Positions 1 through 6,875 are shown, counted from the first letter of the stretch. The stretch: 17,096 nt of DNA from Candidatus Nealsoniibacteriota bacterium (GCA_003559065.1 PWMZ01000050.1:1-17096), one strand, 5' to 3'. Numbers and translations are program-made. Notes: generated by a model not told the origin, from the sequence alone.

Positions 1-1
1 A

Positions 2-29
2 AAATGTCAAATTTGATGTGTTGACATTT
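2..29. promoter_or_regulatory. Possible operator: 9-bp dyad over the -35 box
   Basis: A perfect 9-base inverted repeat, AAATGTCAA at 2-10 and TTGACATTT at 21-29, is separated by 10 bases. The right arm contains the whole TTGACA -35 hexamer of the promoter for the gene at 108. A second perfect palindrome, TCAAATTTGA at 7-16, overlaps the left arm. The half-sites are about two helical turns apart, a geometry common for dimeric repressors. That a protein binds here is inference; AT-rich DNA yields chance dyads, but nine perfect pairs placed on a -35 box is more than usual. Confidence 0.4.
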
Positions 30-49
30 ATCTAATAATATGTTATTAT
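21..49 (+). promoter_or_regulatory. Sigma70-type promoter for the gene at 108
   Basis: TTGACA at 21-26 (6/6 consensus), a 17-base spacer, and TATTAT at 44-49 (5/6) preceded by TGT, which makes an extended -10. Transcription should start near 56, leaving a leader of about 50 bases that carries the ribosome binding site. This is the best-matched promoter in the window. Confidence 0.75.
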
Positions 50-93
50 TTAAACATTAAAGATGTTCTTTTAAATAAGTTTAACCCTTTTAT

Positions 94-99
94 AGGAGG
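94..99 (+). promoter_or_regulatory. Strong Shine-Dalgarno site
   Basis: AGGAGG lies 8 bases before the ATG at 108 and fixes that start. It deserves a mark because none of the other 29 protein-coding genes in the window has a comparable site. Confidence 0.8.
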
Positions 100-107
100 A
101 TGGTAAG

Positions 108-1109
108 ATGATCGACTTTATCGTCGTGCATGAGAGGCCGCACCTGGATGAATTAACGGCTGCTTGGCTTCTTAAGCGTCTTGGAAAGAAGAAGTTTCCG
201 GGTATTGAGAAGGCCGAGATTATCATCGGTACCGCCGATGATAAAAACGAAGAGGCCATTCTTCTTGGAATAGGAGGAGGTCCTTTTGATGAACATCCCA
301 GAGAAGAAGAAAGGAAGGAGGGAGAGTGCTGTGCTACTTTGGTGGCAAAGCACCTGGGTGTAGATGACGCTCCCGCTTTGGAGAAAATTCTGAAAAATGT
401 CTTACAGAACGACCTTCATGGTGGCGGAGACTTCTTGGGGACCGCCAATGTGATAAAGGTTTCTAATCGGGATCTTAAAAAAGTTACCGACTGGATCTTT
501 TTTGCTCTCGATAATCTTTACCGGGAGCAGGCAGCTTTCTGGACTGCTACTAAAAGGCAATTCGAGGAGGTGGCCAGCACCGAAGAGATTCCTGGGCCTA
601 ACGGGAACCTCAAGATGGTTACGGTTATGACAGGAGACGAGCAGATTGCTAAGTATGCTCGTCTTAATGGAGCTGCTTTGGTTATCCAGAAGCAGCCTGA
701 AGGTAATGTTCAGATATTTACCAACCAAAAGTTTGGACTGCATTTGTATGATGTCGTCCAACTTATCAGGTTGGCCGAACAGGAAAGAAAGGGTGAATTC
801 AAGACAGAGGATTGGCGAACCCTTTCTTCGGAAGGAACAGTGGAAGGATCCGAGGAATGGTTTTTCCATAAAGGGATAATGGGGCTCTTCAATGGCTCCT
901 TGTCTCATCCCGATGTTACTCCGACCAAGCTTTCTTTAAAAGAGATAAAGGAGCTTGTAAAAATTGGAGTCAATCCCGCTGCCTTTGAGCCGAAAAGGGC
1001 AAAAGGTTGCAAGGCGGGAAGATGTATTGGGACAAGGAAAAACCCTTGTCCTTGGTATAGTTGGGGTCTTCATCGATGCCGTAAGATACGGTATCAGATG
1101 AAGAAATAA
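108..1109 (+). CDS. DHH/MYG1-like putative metal-dependent hydrolase with Cys tail
   Basis: A 333-residue soluble protein whose precise family I cannot name. What is visible: an N-terminal beta-strand then HERPHLDE (residues 8-15), a FDEHPR motif at 60-65 within a Gly-rich turn, an isolated ND at 101-102, and a later stretch with HKG and NGSL before a helix. The spaced Asp/His motifs resemble the metal-binding pattern of the DHH superfamily, especially MYG1-type exonucleases, so a phosphodiesterase or nuclease role is possible but unproven. The C-terminus carries four cysteines (301, 306, 314, 324) among basic and Trp residues, a possible zinc or nucleic-acid-binding tail. GC content is about 48% in six lines counted, against about 33% for the genes downstream. 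It is monocistronic, with its own promoter, Shine-Dalgarno site and terminator, which suggests horizontal origin or separate regulation. Confidence 0.6.
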   Translation: MIDFIVVHERPHLDELTAAWLLKRLGKKKFPGIEKAEIIIGTADDKNEEAILLGIGGGPFDEHPREEERKEGECCATLVAKHLGVDDAPALEKILKNVLQNDLHGGGDFLGTANVIKVSNRDLKKVTDWIFFALDNLYREQAAFWTATKRQFEEVASTEEIPGPNGNLKMVTVMTGDEQIAKYARLNGAALVIQKQPEGNVQIFTNQKFGLHLYDVVQLIRLAEQERKGEFKTEDWRTLSSEGTVEGSEEWFFHKGIMGLFNGSLSHPDVTPTKLSLKEIKELVKIGVNPAAFEPKRAKGCKAGRCIGTRKNPCPWYSWGLHRCRKIRYQMKK

Positions 1110-1126
1110 AAGAAAATTACTTTAAT

Positions 1127-1163
1127 GAGAGAGTTTGTTAAAAAACGGACTCTCTCTTTTTTT
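1127..1163 (+). terminator. Intrinsic terminator of the gene at 108
   Basis: GAGAGAGT (1127-1134) pairs perfectly with ACTCTCTC (1149-1156). The stem can extend inward by five more pairs, two of them G-T, to a four-base AAAA loop. Seven T residues follow at 1157-1163. It lies 18 bases after the stop codon and faces the minus-strand terminator at 1168-1193. Confidence 0.9.
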
Positions 1164-1167
1164 ATCT

Positions 1168-1193
1168 AAAAAACACACTTTAAAGTGTGTTTT
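1168..1193 (-). terminator. Intrinsic terminator after tRNA-Pro (24-base palindrome)
   Basis: AAAACACACTTT (1170-1181) is followed directly by its exact reverse complement (1182-1193). Read on the minus strand the hairpin ends in GTGTGT and a run of six U (1173-1168), as expected for termination of the rpmB-tRNA transcript. The palindrome starts at the tRNA discriminator base, so there is almost no 3' trailer. Confidence 0.8.
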
Positions 1194-1263
1194 CGGGGTA
1201 CCCGGATTTGAACCGAGGCTAAACCCACCCCATGGGCTCGTGCTACCGTTACACTATACCCCG
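1193..1263 (-). tRNA. tRNA-Pro (anticodon GGG)
   Basis: The minus strand folds as a full cloverleaf of 71 bases: acceptor CGGGGTA/TACCCCG, D-stem GTGT/GCAC (one T-G pair) with a GG-containing loop, anticodon stem AGCCC/GGGTT with loop ATGGGGT, a four-base variable loop, and T-stem CTCGG/CCGGG with loop TTCAAAT. The anticodon is GGG with G at 37, and the first pair is C1-G72 with A73, all typical of tRNA-Pro. CCA is not encoded, so a CCA-adding enzyme is needed. A15 with C48 is not a standard Levitt pair. The 5' end overlaps the last codons and stop of rpmB by 10 bases. GGG reads CCC and CCU; other Pro codons need another tRNA elsewhere. Confidence 0.93.
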
Positions 1264-1445
1264 GTTTTGGCCATTGTTTTAATACATTTGGTGCAAACCA
1301 AAGCTTTTTTACCATTAGGTAAAGTAGTTTTTTGTAAATTGGGATACTTTCTTTTTTTGCCGGTAGGATTATAGGAGGCCATTAATTTTTTATAATGTCC
1401 TACCATGGTTGATTTTTTTCCGCAAAGGGAACATTGTTTTGCCAT
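1254..1445 (-). CDS. rpmB: Large subunit ribosomal protein bL28
   Basis: A 63-residue zinc-ribbon form of bL28, a component of the 50S subunit. Cysteine pairs at 5/8 and 51/54 (CSLC and CTKC) would hold one zinc; the stretch GKKRKYPNLQK at 29-39 matches the conserved RR-x-x-PNLQ core of the family. An upstream in-frame ATG at 1454 would add three residues, but the start at 1445 gives the usual MAKQC beginning and the local ATT-ATG context. No Shine-Dalgarno site is present. The gene is co-oriented with and overlaps tRNA-Pro, so the two probably share a transcript. A TATGAT at 1455-1450 could be a -10 box only four bases from the ATG, with no convincing -35, so the promoter is uncertain. Confidence 0.93.
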   Translation of the reverse strand: MAKQCSLCGKKSTMVGHYKKLMASYNPTGKKRKYPNLQKTTLPNGKKALVCTKCIKTMAKTGV

Positions 1446-1471
1446 AATGATCATACTTTACTAGATTTTTT

Positions 1472-1494
1472 AAAAAAAAGCAAGTTTTTCTTGC
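1472..1494 (-). promoter_or_regulatory. Hairpin with T-tract upstream of rpmB
   Basis: On the minus strand GCAAG-AAAAA-CTTGC (1494-1480) is followed by eight T (1479-1472), a small terminator-like element 27 bases before rpmB. It could attenuate rpmB or block antisense transcription coming out of the protease promoter region. The stem is only five pairs. Its plus-strand side overlaps the -35 box of the divergent promoter at 1491-1518. Confidence 0.35.
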
Positions 1495-1518
1495 AAAAAT
1501 AGTTAATAGTGATATATT
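1491..1518 (+). promoter_or_regulatory. Extended -10 promoter giving a leaderless mRNA
   Basis: TTGCAA at 1491-1496 (4/6), a 16-base spacer, and TATATT at 1513-1518 (5/6) preceded by TGA, an extended -10. Only six bases separate the -10 box from the ATG at 1525, so the predicted transcription start coincides with the start codon. No Shine-Dalgarno site exists in between. Confidence 0.6.
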
Positions 1519-1524
1519 AAAACT

Positions 1525-2151
1525 ATGATTCCTTTATTCACAATCGCTATTTTAATTTTATCTATTGTTATTCATGAAGTGGCTCACGGAGCCATGGCTT
1601 ATCAGTTAGGAGATCCAACGGCTAAATACGCTGGTAGATTGAGCTTGAATCCAATAAAACATTTAGATCCGGTAGGCTCTATCTTAGTGCCTTTGTTATT
1701 AATTATTTTGCCTAGCCCTTTTGTTTTTGGCTGGGCCAAGCCGGTTCCTATTAATCCTTATAATTTTAACGATCAAAAATATGGCCAGGCAAAAGTAGCC
1801 TTTGCTGGAGTAGGAGTTAATTTATTTTTAGCTTTGTTATTCGGAATACCTTTAAGATTATTTCCTGGATTTTTTGTTGGTCATCCTTCTTTGCTCTTTA
1901 TTTTCGGTATCATTACTTACGTTAACCTTATCTTAGCTATTTTTAACTTGTTGCCGATTCCTCCTTTGGATGGCTCCCATATTCTATTTACTTTTGCTTC
2001 CGAAAATACTAAAATGTTTTTAAGACAATACGGACTTTTTATTTTAATCTTTTTAATCTTTTTTCTCCTGCCAACTCTTTTTACCTTTATTAGTTTTGTT
2101 TTTGAACTTATTGTCGGGTTTTCACCGACGGTAATATTCGGGATGTTTTAA
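1525..2151 (+). CDS. Site-2 protease family membrane metalloprotease (M50)
   Basis: A 208-residue polytopic membrane protein of the M50 site-2 protease family, which cleaves transmembrane helices of substrate proteins inside the bilayer. The zinc-binding HExxH is HEVAH at residues 17-21 in the first helix; the third ligand is Asp149 in the conserved NLLPIPPLDG segment (141-150). FGWAKPVPINP (68-78) is typical of the short prokaryotic subgroup. There are about five to six hydrophobic segments and no PDZ or CBS domain, so this is a minimal catalytic core. The gene starts at a promoter that predicts a leaderless mRNA. It has no terminator before rpsL, so readthrough into the str operon is possible. 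The substrate is unknown. Confidence 0.88.
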   Translation: MIPLFTIAILILSIVIHEVAHGAMAYQLGDPTAKYAGRLSLNPIKHLDPVGSILVPLLLIILPSPFVFGWAKPVPINPYNFNDQKYGQAKVAFAGVGVNLFLALLFGIPLRLFPGFFVGHPSLLFIFGIITYVNLILAIFNLLPIPPLDGSHILFTFASENTKMFLRQYGLFILIFLIFFLLPTLFTFISFVFELIVGFSPTVIFGMF

Positions 2152-2154
2152 AGT

Positions 2155-2183
2155 TTGACAATAATCAATTTTTTTGTTAAAGT
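2155..2183 (+). promoter_or_regulatory. Promoter for the str operon
   Basis: TTGACA at 2155-2160 (6/6) begins three bases after the protease stop; a 17-base spacer leads to TAAAGT at 2178-2183 (4/6). Transcription would start near 2190, giving a leader of about 29 bases without a Shine-Dalgarno site. Confidence 0.55.
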
Positions 2184-2188
2184 TTAGC

Positions 2189-2218
2189 TAAGCAAAAAAA
2201 TGCTTAATTTATTTTTTT
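2189..2218 (+). promoter_or_regulatory. Leader hairpin plus T-tract before rpsL
   Basis: TAAGCA (2189-2194) and TGCTTA (2201-2206) form a six-pair stem around an all-A loop, followed by a T-rich run (2207-2218) that ends at the rpsL ATG. The shape resembles a weak terminator or attenuator covering the whole leader. The stem has only two G-C pairs, so stability is low. Confidence 0.35.
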
Positions 2219-2632
2219 ATGTCAACCATAAATCAATTAGTTAGAAAACCAAGAAAAAAATCAAAGAAAAAAACCAAGATGCCTGGGTTGGCTTTTGGTT
2301 TTAATAACTTAAAGAATAAGCCGAAAAAATATCCGTCTCCATACAAAAGAGGAGTTTGTCTAAAGGTTTTTACTAGAACACCCAAAAAACCTAACTCTGC
2401 CTTAAGAAAGGTGGCTAGGGTTCGTTTAAGTAATAGTATGGAGGTGACCGCCTATATTCCCGGCGAAGGACATAACTTGCAAGAATATTCCGTAGTTTTA
2501 TTAAGAGGAGGAAGGGTTAAGGATTTGCCTGGGGTGAGATATCATGTAGTCAGGGGAGTTTTAGATACGGGCGGAGTAGAAGGAAGAAAACAAGAAAGAA
2601 GTAAATACGGAACTAAGAAATCCAAGAAATAA
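2219..2632 (+). CDS. rpsL: Small subunit ribosomal protein uS12
   Basis: uS12 sits at the decoding centre of the 30S subunit and controls accuracy. The protein has 137 residues, about 14 more before the conserved core than the E. coli form; the extra Lys-rich residues lie between positions 12 and 42. The core [11 protein letters not shown] (54-64) contains the lysines equivalent to E. coli K42 and K43, and wild-type Lys at both predicts no classical streptomycin resistance. GHNLQEYS (84-91) and KDLPGVRYH (101-109) are intact, including Asp102, the residue thiomethylated in other bacteria. It is the first gene of the str cluster, 2 bases before rpsG, with no Shine-Dalgarno site. Confidence 0.98.
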   Translation: MSTINQLVRKPRKKSKKKTKMPGLAFGFNNLKNKPKKYPSPYKRGVCLKVFTRTPKKPNSALRKVARVRLSNSMEVTAYIPGEGHNLQEYSVVLLRGGRVKDLPGVRYHVVRGVLDTGGVEGRKQERSKYGTKKSKK

Positions 2633-2634
2633 TT

Positions 2635-3099
2635 ATGGTTAAAGATATTATTCAAAAAGAAATAAAGCCGGACCCTATTTACAACAGTGTTCAGGTTTCT
2701 AAATTTATTAATTATGTTATGAAAGGAGGAAAAAAAACCATCGCCAGAAAAGTTGTTTACGGTGCTTTTGATATTATTAAAGAGAAAACAAAAAAAGAAC
2801 CTTTAGATGTTTTTAAAATGGCTATTAGTAATGCCGCTCCCAAGATGGAATTAAAATCAAAAAGGGTTGGGGGAGCGACTTACCAAGTACCAGTAGAAGT
2901 AAAAAGAGATAGAGGAGTTGTTTTGGCTTCTCGCTGGATCTTAGAATCAGCCAGAAAGAAAAAAGGTAAACCAATGAAAGAAAAATTAGCTTTAGAGATT
3001 ATTAGTGCTGCTGATAACACTGGACCGGTAATTAAAAAAAGAACAGATATCCATAAAATGGCTGAAGCTAATCGGGCTTTTGCTCATTTTGCTTGGTAA
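2635..3099 (+). CDS. rpsG: Small subunit ribosomal protein uS7
   Basis: uS7 is a primary binder of the 3' domain of 16S rRNA and nucleates assembly of the 30S head. The 154-residue sequence matches throughout: [17 protein letters not shown] near 26-42, [11 protein letters not shown] near 79-89, and the SRWILESAR helix near 98-106. It starts 2 bases after the rpsL stop and ends 7 bases before fusA. In E. coli uS7 represses its own operon by binding the rpsL-rpsG spacer; here that spacer is only two bases, so such a control site could not sit in the same place. Confidence 0.98.
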   Translation: MVKDIIQKEIKPDPIYNSVQVSKFINYVMKGGKKTIARKVVYGAFDIIKEKTKKEPLDVFKMAISNAAPKMELKSKRVGGATYQVPVEVKRDRGVVLASRWILESARKKKGKPMKEKLALEIISAADNTGPVIKKRTDIHKMAEANRAFAHFAW

Positions 3100-3106
3100 A
3101 AATATT

Positions 3107-5197
3107 ATGGCAAGACAATATCCATTAGAAAAAGTAAGAAATATTGGGATTATCGCCCATATTGATGCGGGAAAAACAACTTTCACTGAAAGGATTCTTT
3201 TTTATACCGGAATTTCCCATAAAATCGGAGAAACTCACGATGGAGCTGCTATTATGGACTGGATGGAACAAGAAAGAGAAAGGGGAATTACCATTACTTC
3301 GGCTGCCACTACTTGTTTTTGGGAAGTAGGAGAAGGCAAAAACAGAATTAATATTATTGATACCCCCGGACATATTGACTTTACTGCTGAGGTTCAAAGA
3401 TCTTTAAGAGTTTTAGACGGAGCGGTTGTTGTTTTTGATGGAGTGGCTGGAGTAGAACCGCAGTCAGAAACGGTTTGGCGTCAGGCGGATAAATATAAGG
3501 TGCCTAGAATGTGTTTTATTAACAAGTTAGATAGAACCGGAGCTTCTTTTGAAAAAAGTTTAGATTCTATTGCCCAAAAGTTAACCCCAAATGCCGTAGC
3601 CTTACAGTTGCCTATCGGGGAAGAAGAAAACCTGGAAGGAGTGATTGATCTTTTAAAAATGAAAGCTTTCTATTTTAAAGGAGATTTCGGCCAAGAGCTG
3701 GAAGAAAAAGAAATACCCCCAGAACTAAAAGAAAAAGCGGAAAAATGGCATCATCAACTTTTAGAGAAAATTGTTGCCGAAGACGAAGAATTAATGAATC
3801 AATACTTAGGAGAAAAAGAAATTGATTTAAAAGATTTAAGAAAATGTTTGAGAAAAGCGGTAATTGCTAATAAATTAATTCCTGTCTTTACTGGTTCTGC
3901 TTTAAAGAACAAAGGAATTCAATTAGTTTTAGATGCTATCTGCCATTATTTACCTTCTCCCTTAGAAGTGGCTGCCGTTCAAGGAATTGATCCTAAAACC
4001 GAAGAAATTATAAAAAGAAAAACTGACGATAATGAAAAATTTTCCGCTTTAGCTTTTAAAGTAGCTACTGATCCCTATGTCGGAACCTTAACTTTTTTCC
4101 GTGTTTATTCGGGGACCTTAAAGACTGGCTCTTATGTTTATAACTCTGTAACTAATTATAAAGAAAGAATAGGGAGGATTTTAAGAATGCACTCGGCCGA
4201 GAGAGAAGAAGTTGAAGAAGTTTACGCCGGAGATATTGTTGCTACCGTTGGTTTGAAAAAAACACAAACCGGAAATACCCTTTGTGATGAATCAGCCCCT
4301 ATTATTTTAGAAAACATTACCTTTCCAGAACCGGTAATTTCGGTTAAAATTGAACCGAAAACAAGAGAAGACCAAGAAAAAATGGGAACAGCCTTGAATA
4401 GACTCTCCAACGAAGATCCTACTTTTAAAATTAAAAGAGATCTAGAAACTGGAGAAACTATTATTTCTGGAATGGGAGAGTTGCATCTAGATATTTTGGT
4501 TAATAGAATGAAAAAAGAATTTAAAGTGGAAGCTTCCGTCGGAAGACCGCAAGTAGCTTACAAAGAAACGATTAAAAAAGAAGCGGAAGCCCAGGGAAAA
4601 TATATTAGACAATCAGGAGGAAGAGGTCAATACGGAGACGTTAAAATTAGAATTAAACCAAAAAAACAAGGAGAAGGCTTTAAGTTTAATAATGAAATTA
4701 AAGGAGGAGTTATACCTCAAGAATTTATTCCAGCCGTTGAAAAAGGAATCAAAGAAGCTTTAGATAACGGAATTGTAGCTGGCTATCCTATGGTAGATAC
4801 AGAAGTAACCTTATACGACGGGTCTTACCATGATGTTGATTCTTCTGAAAATGCCTTTAAAATTGCCGGTTCCATGGCTTTGCAAGCAGCGGCTAAACAA
4901 GCAAATCCGATTCTTTTAGAACCAATAATGAAGTTAGAAGTAGTTGTTCCCGAAGAATATTTTGGTGATGTTATTGGTGATCTTTCTTCTAAAAGAGGAA
5001 AAGTTGAAGAAACCTTTGACAGGGCTAAGATGAAAGTTATTTCCGCTTATGTTCCTTTGGCTGAAATGTTTGGCTTTGCTACTATCTTAAGATCATTGAC
5101 TAAAGGACGGGGAACCTTTACTATGGAGTTTGATAAATTTGAAGAAGTGCCTGTTAATATTAGTCAGGAAATTGTTGAGGGTAAGAAAAAGGATTGA
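3107..5197 (+). CDS. fusA: Elongation factor G
   Basis: EF-G is the ribosomal translocase GTPase. The 696-residue product has all G motifs: AHIDAGKT (17-24), RERGITIT switch I (57-64), DTPGH (85-89) and NKLD (139-142), then a SALK-type G5. Domains II to V follow, with the C-terminal GRGTFTMEF segment typical of domain V. The length is normal for bacterial EF-G. An ATG at 3080 would add nine residues and overlap rpsG; I chose 3107 because [12 protein letters not shown] is the family-typical N-terminus and its ATT-ATG context matches the neighbours. The stop codon TGA is embedded in the TTGACA box of the tuf promoter. Confidence 0.98.
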   Translation: MARQYPLEKVRNIGIIAHIDAGKTTFTERILFYTGISHKIGETHDGAAIMDWMEQERERGITITSAATTCFWEVGEGKNRINIIDTPGHIDFTAEVQRSLRVLDGAVVVFDGVAGVEPQSETVWRQADKYKVPRMCFINKLDRTGASFEKSLDSIAQKLTPNAVALQLPIGEEENLEGVIDLLKMKAFYFKGDFGQELEEKEIPPELKEKAEKWHHQLLEKIVAEDEELMNQYLGEKEIDLKDLRKCLRKAVIANKLIPVFTGSALKNKGIQLVLDAICHYLPSPLEVAAVQGIDPKTEEIIKRKTDDNEKFSALAFKVATDPYVGTLTFFRVYSGTLKTGSYVYNSVTNYKERIGRILRMHSAEREEVEEVYAGDIVATVGLKKTQTGNTLCDESAPIILENITFPEPVISVKIEPKTREDQEKMGTALNRLSNEDPTFKIKRDLETGETIISGMGELHLDILVNRMKKEFKVEASVGRPQVAYKETIKKEAEAQGKYIRQSGGRGQYGDVKIRIKPKKQGEGFKFNNEIKGGVIPQEFIPAVEKGIKEALDNGIVAGYPMVDTEVTLYDGSYHDVDSSENAFKIAGSMALQAAAKQANPILLEPIMKLEVVVPEEYFGDVIGDLSSKRGKVEETFDRAKMKVISAYVPLAEMFGFATILRSLTKGRGTFTMEFDKFEEVPVNISQEIVEGKKKD

Positions 5198-5232
5198 CAA
5201 AAGTTTAAAATTGTTTAAGATTAAAGTATAAA
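5194..5232 (+). promoter_or_regulatory. Promoter region for tuf
   Basis: TTGACA at 5194-5199 (6/6) overlaps the fusA stop codon and is followed after 16 bases by TAAGAT at 5216-5221 (4/6). An alternative is TTTAAA at 5204-5209, a 17-base spacer and TATAAA at 5227-5232 (5/6). Either would give a leader of 55 to 70 bases, unusually long for this window. Which is used cannot be told from sequence. Confidence 0.5.
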
Positions 5233-5272
5233 AAGTAAAATTGAAGAAAAAACATTAAAAGGCTTTACTTTT
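5231..5272 (+). promoter_or_regulatory. Inverted repeat in the tuf leader
   Basis: AAAAGTAAA (5231-5239) is the exact complement of TTTACTTTT (5264-5272), with a 24-base loop. It would fold the leader of tuf into a long, AT-only-based hairpin about 23 bases before the start codon. A role in tuf mRNA stability or control is possible; low-complexity AT sequence makes chance a real alternative. Confidence 0.3.
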
Positions 5273-5295
5273 AGTGTTGAATCTTTAAAAAAAAT

Positions 5296-6489
5296 ATGGC
5301 AGAAAAATTTGAAAGAACAAAACCACATGTAAACGTAGGAACTATTGGTCACGTTGATCACGGAAAGACAACTTTGACCGCCGCTATTTTACATGTGTTA
5401 CATAAAAAAGGTCTTAATGTTTCCGAGAAAGAAATTTCTCAGATTGATGCTGCTCCAGAAGAAAAAGAAAGAGGTTTAACTATTTCTGTTTCTCATTTAG
5501 AATACGAATCAGAAAAAAGACATTATGCCCACATTGATTGTCCTGGGCATGCTGATTATGTAAAGAACATGATTACCGGAGCTGCTCAAATGGACGGAGG
5601 AATTTTAGTAGTTTCTGCTCCTGATGGACCAATGCCTCAAACAAGAGAACATATTTTGTTAGCTAAACAGGTAGGTTTAGATTCTTTAGTTATCTTTTTA
5701 AATAAATGTGATATGGTAGATGACGAAGAAATGATTGAATTAGTAGAATCTGAAATAAGAGAACTTTTGAAAAAATATGATTTTCCAGGAGACGAAATTC
5801 CAATTATTAAAGGTTCTGCTTTAAAAGCACTAGAGACTGATTCAGCTGATGATGAAGATGCTAAACCAATTCTAGAATTAGTGGAAGCTTTGGATAACTA
5901 TATTCCTGAACCTAAGAGAGATATTGATAAACCATTTTTAATGGCTATTGAAGATGTTTTCTCTATTGCTGGAAGAGGAACAGTAGCTACCGGAAGAATT
6001 GAAAGAGGAGTTGTTAATGCCAATGAGGAAGTAGAAATGGTAGGAATTAAAGAAACCACTAAAACAACCGCTGTTAGTGTTGAAATGTTCAATAAAACTC
6101 TTGATAAAGGAGAGGCGGGAGATAATGTTGGTATTTTATTAAGAGGAACAAAAAAAGAAGAAATTGAAAGAGGACAGGTTTTAGCTAAACCAGGAACAGT
6201 TACCCCTCACTCTGAATTTGAAGCGGAAATTTATGTTTTGACTAAAGAAGAAGGAGGAAGGCATACCCCGTTTTTTAAAGGATACAAGCCTCAGTTTTAT
6301 GTTAGAACTACCGATGTTACCGGAGAAACAACTTTACCGGAAGGAACAGAAATGGTTATGCCTGGAGATACCGTTACTTTAGGAGTAAAACTTATGGTAC
6401 CGGTAGCTTTAGAAGAAGGACAGAGATTTGCTGTTAGAGAAGGAGGGAAAACGGTTGGTGCTGGAGTAGTGACTAAAATAACGAAATAA
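5296..6489 (+). CDS. tuf: Elongation factor Tu
   Basis: EF-Tu delivers aminoacyl-tRNA to the ribosome as a GTP complex. The 397-residue protein has GHVDHGKT (18-25), DCPGH (81-85), an NKCD motif, a SALKALE segment and the two beta-barrel domains, ending with the usual GRTVGAGVV-like strand (here [12 protein letters not shown]). Switch I differs from the bacterial consensus: residues 50-67 read with Ala at 52, Glu at 58, Leu at 61, Ser at 64 and Val at 65 where E. coli has Asn, Ala, Ile, Asn and Thr; the Mg-coordinating Thr62 is kept. It has its own promoter and leader, and lies 18 bases before rpsJ. Its AT-rich codon use matches the neighbours. Confidence 0.98.
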   Translation: MAEKFERTKPHVNVGTIGHVDHGKTTLTAAILHVLHKKGLNVSEKEISQIDAAPEEKERGLTISVSHLEYESEKRHYAHIDCPGHADYVKNMITGAAQMDGGILVVSAPDGPMPQTREHILLAKQVGLDSLVIFLNKCDMVDDEEMIELVESEIRELLKKYDFPGDEIPIIKGSALKALETDSADDEDAKPILELVEALDNYIPEPKRDIDKPFLMAIEDVFSIAGRGTVATGRIERGVVNANEEVEMVGIKETTKTTAVSVEMFNKTLDKGEAGDNVGILLRGTKKEEIERGQVLAKPGTVTPHSEFEAEIYVLTKEEGGRHTPFFKGYKPQFYVRTTDVTGETTLPEGTEMVMPGDTVTLGVKLMVPVALEEGQRFAVREGGKTVGAGVVTKITK

Positions 6490-6507
6490 GAAAATTAACA
6501 ATTTAAA

Positions 6508-6831
6508 ATGGCAGTCAAAAAAGAACAAAAGCCTGGTTTGAGAATTAAGCTGAAAGCTTATGATCATAAGGTAATTGATAATTGTGCCCGCCAGATTATC
6601 GAGACCGCTCTTCGTTACGGAGCCGAAGCTTTGGGGCCAATTCCTTTACCAACGGAAGTTAAAAAATACACCGTTTTAAGATCATCTTTTGTTCACAAAG
6701 ACGCCAGAGAACAGTTTGAAATGAGGGTTCACAAAAGATTAATAGATGTTCTTAACCAAAACCCAAATGTTATTGATGCTTTAATGAACCTTACATTACC
6801 GGCTGGAGTGGATATTGAAATTAAAACATAA
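6508..6831 (+). CDS. rpsJ: Small subunit ribosomal protein uS10
   Basis: uS10 is part of the 30S head and, in other bacteria, also the NusE partner of NusB in antitermination. The 107-residue sequence has the family signatures RLKAYDH (15-21), GPIPLPT (near 43-49) and the C-terminal [10 protein letters not shown] strand. It is separated from tuf by 18 bases and from rplC by 81 bases that contain a strong hairpin, so here uS10 may be transcribed with the str group rather than heading the S10 operon as in E. coli. Confidence 0.98.
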   Translation: MAVKKEQKPGLRIKLKAYDHKVIDNCARQIIETALRYGAEALGPIPLPTEVKKYTVLRSSFVHKDAREQFEMRVHKRLIDVLNQNPNVIDALMNLTLPAGVDIEIKT

Positions 6832-6847
6832 ATGTTGAAACAATATT

Positions 6848-6853
6848 TATAAT
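6848..6853 (+). promoter_or_regulatory. Possible -10 box before rplC
   Basis: A perfect TATAAT lies 16 bases after the rpsJ stop, but I see no acceptable -35 hexamer 16 to 18 bases upstream and no TGn extension. If active, it would start an rplC transcript near 6860 that includes the hairpin at 6876-6904. In AT-rich spacer DNA this hexamer can occur by chance. Confidence 0.3.
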
Positions 6854-6875
6854 ATTCAAAATCATTTGCATTGCC

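Noticed and set aside
402..908. Long minus-strand open frame opposite the DHH-like gene
   Set aside because: It is a shadow of the plus-strand gene, has no recognisable motif, and the plus frame has promoter, ribosome site, terminator and meaningful motifs.
1135..1374. Plus-strand 79-residue open frame over the terminator, tRNA and rpmB
   Set aside because: It crosses two terminators and is antisense to a well-supported tRNA and bL28 gene.
2113..2128. GTCGG/CCGAC inverted repeat near the end of the protease gene as a terminator
   Set aside because: Only five pairs, inside the coding sequence, and no T-run follows.
3080..3106. Upstream ATG adding nine residues to EF-G
   Set aside because: The extension overlaps rpsG, lacks family similarity, and [12 protein letters not shown] at 3107 is the usual EF-G start.
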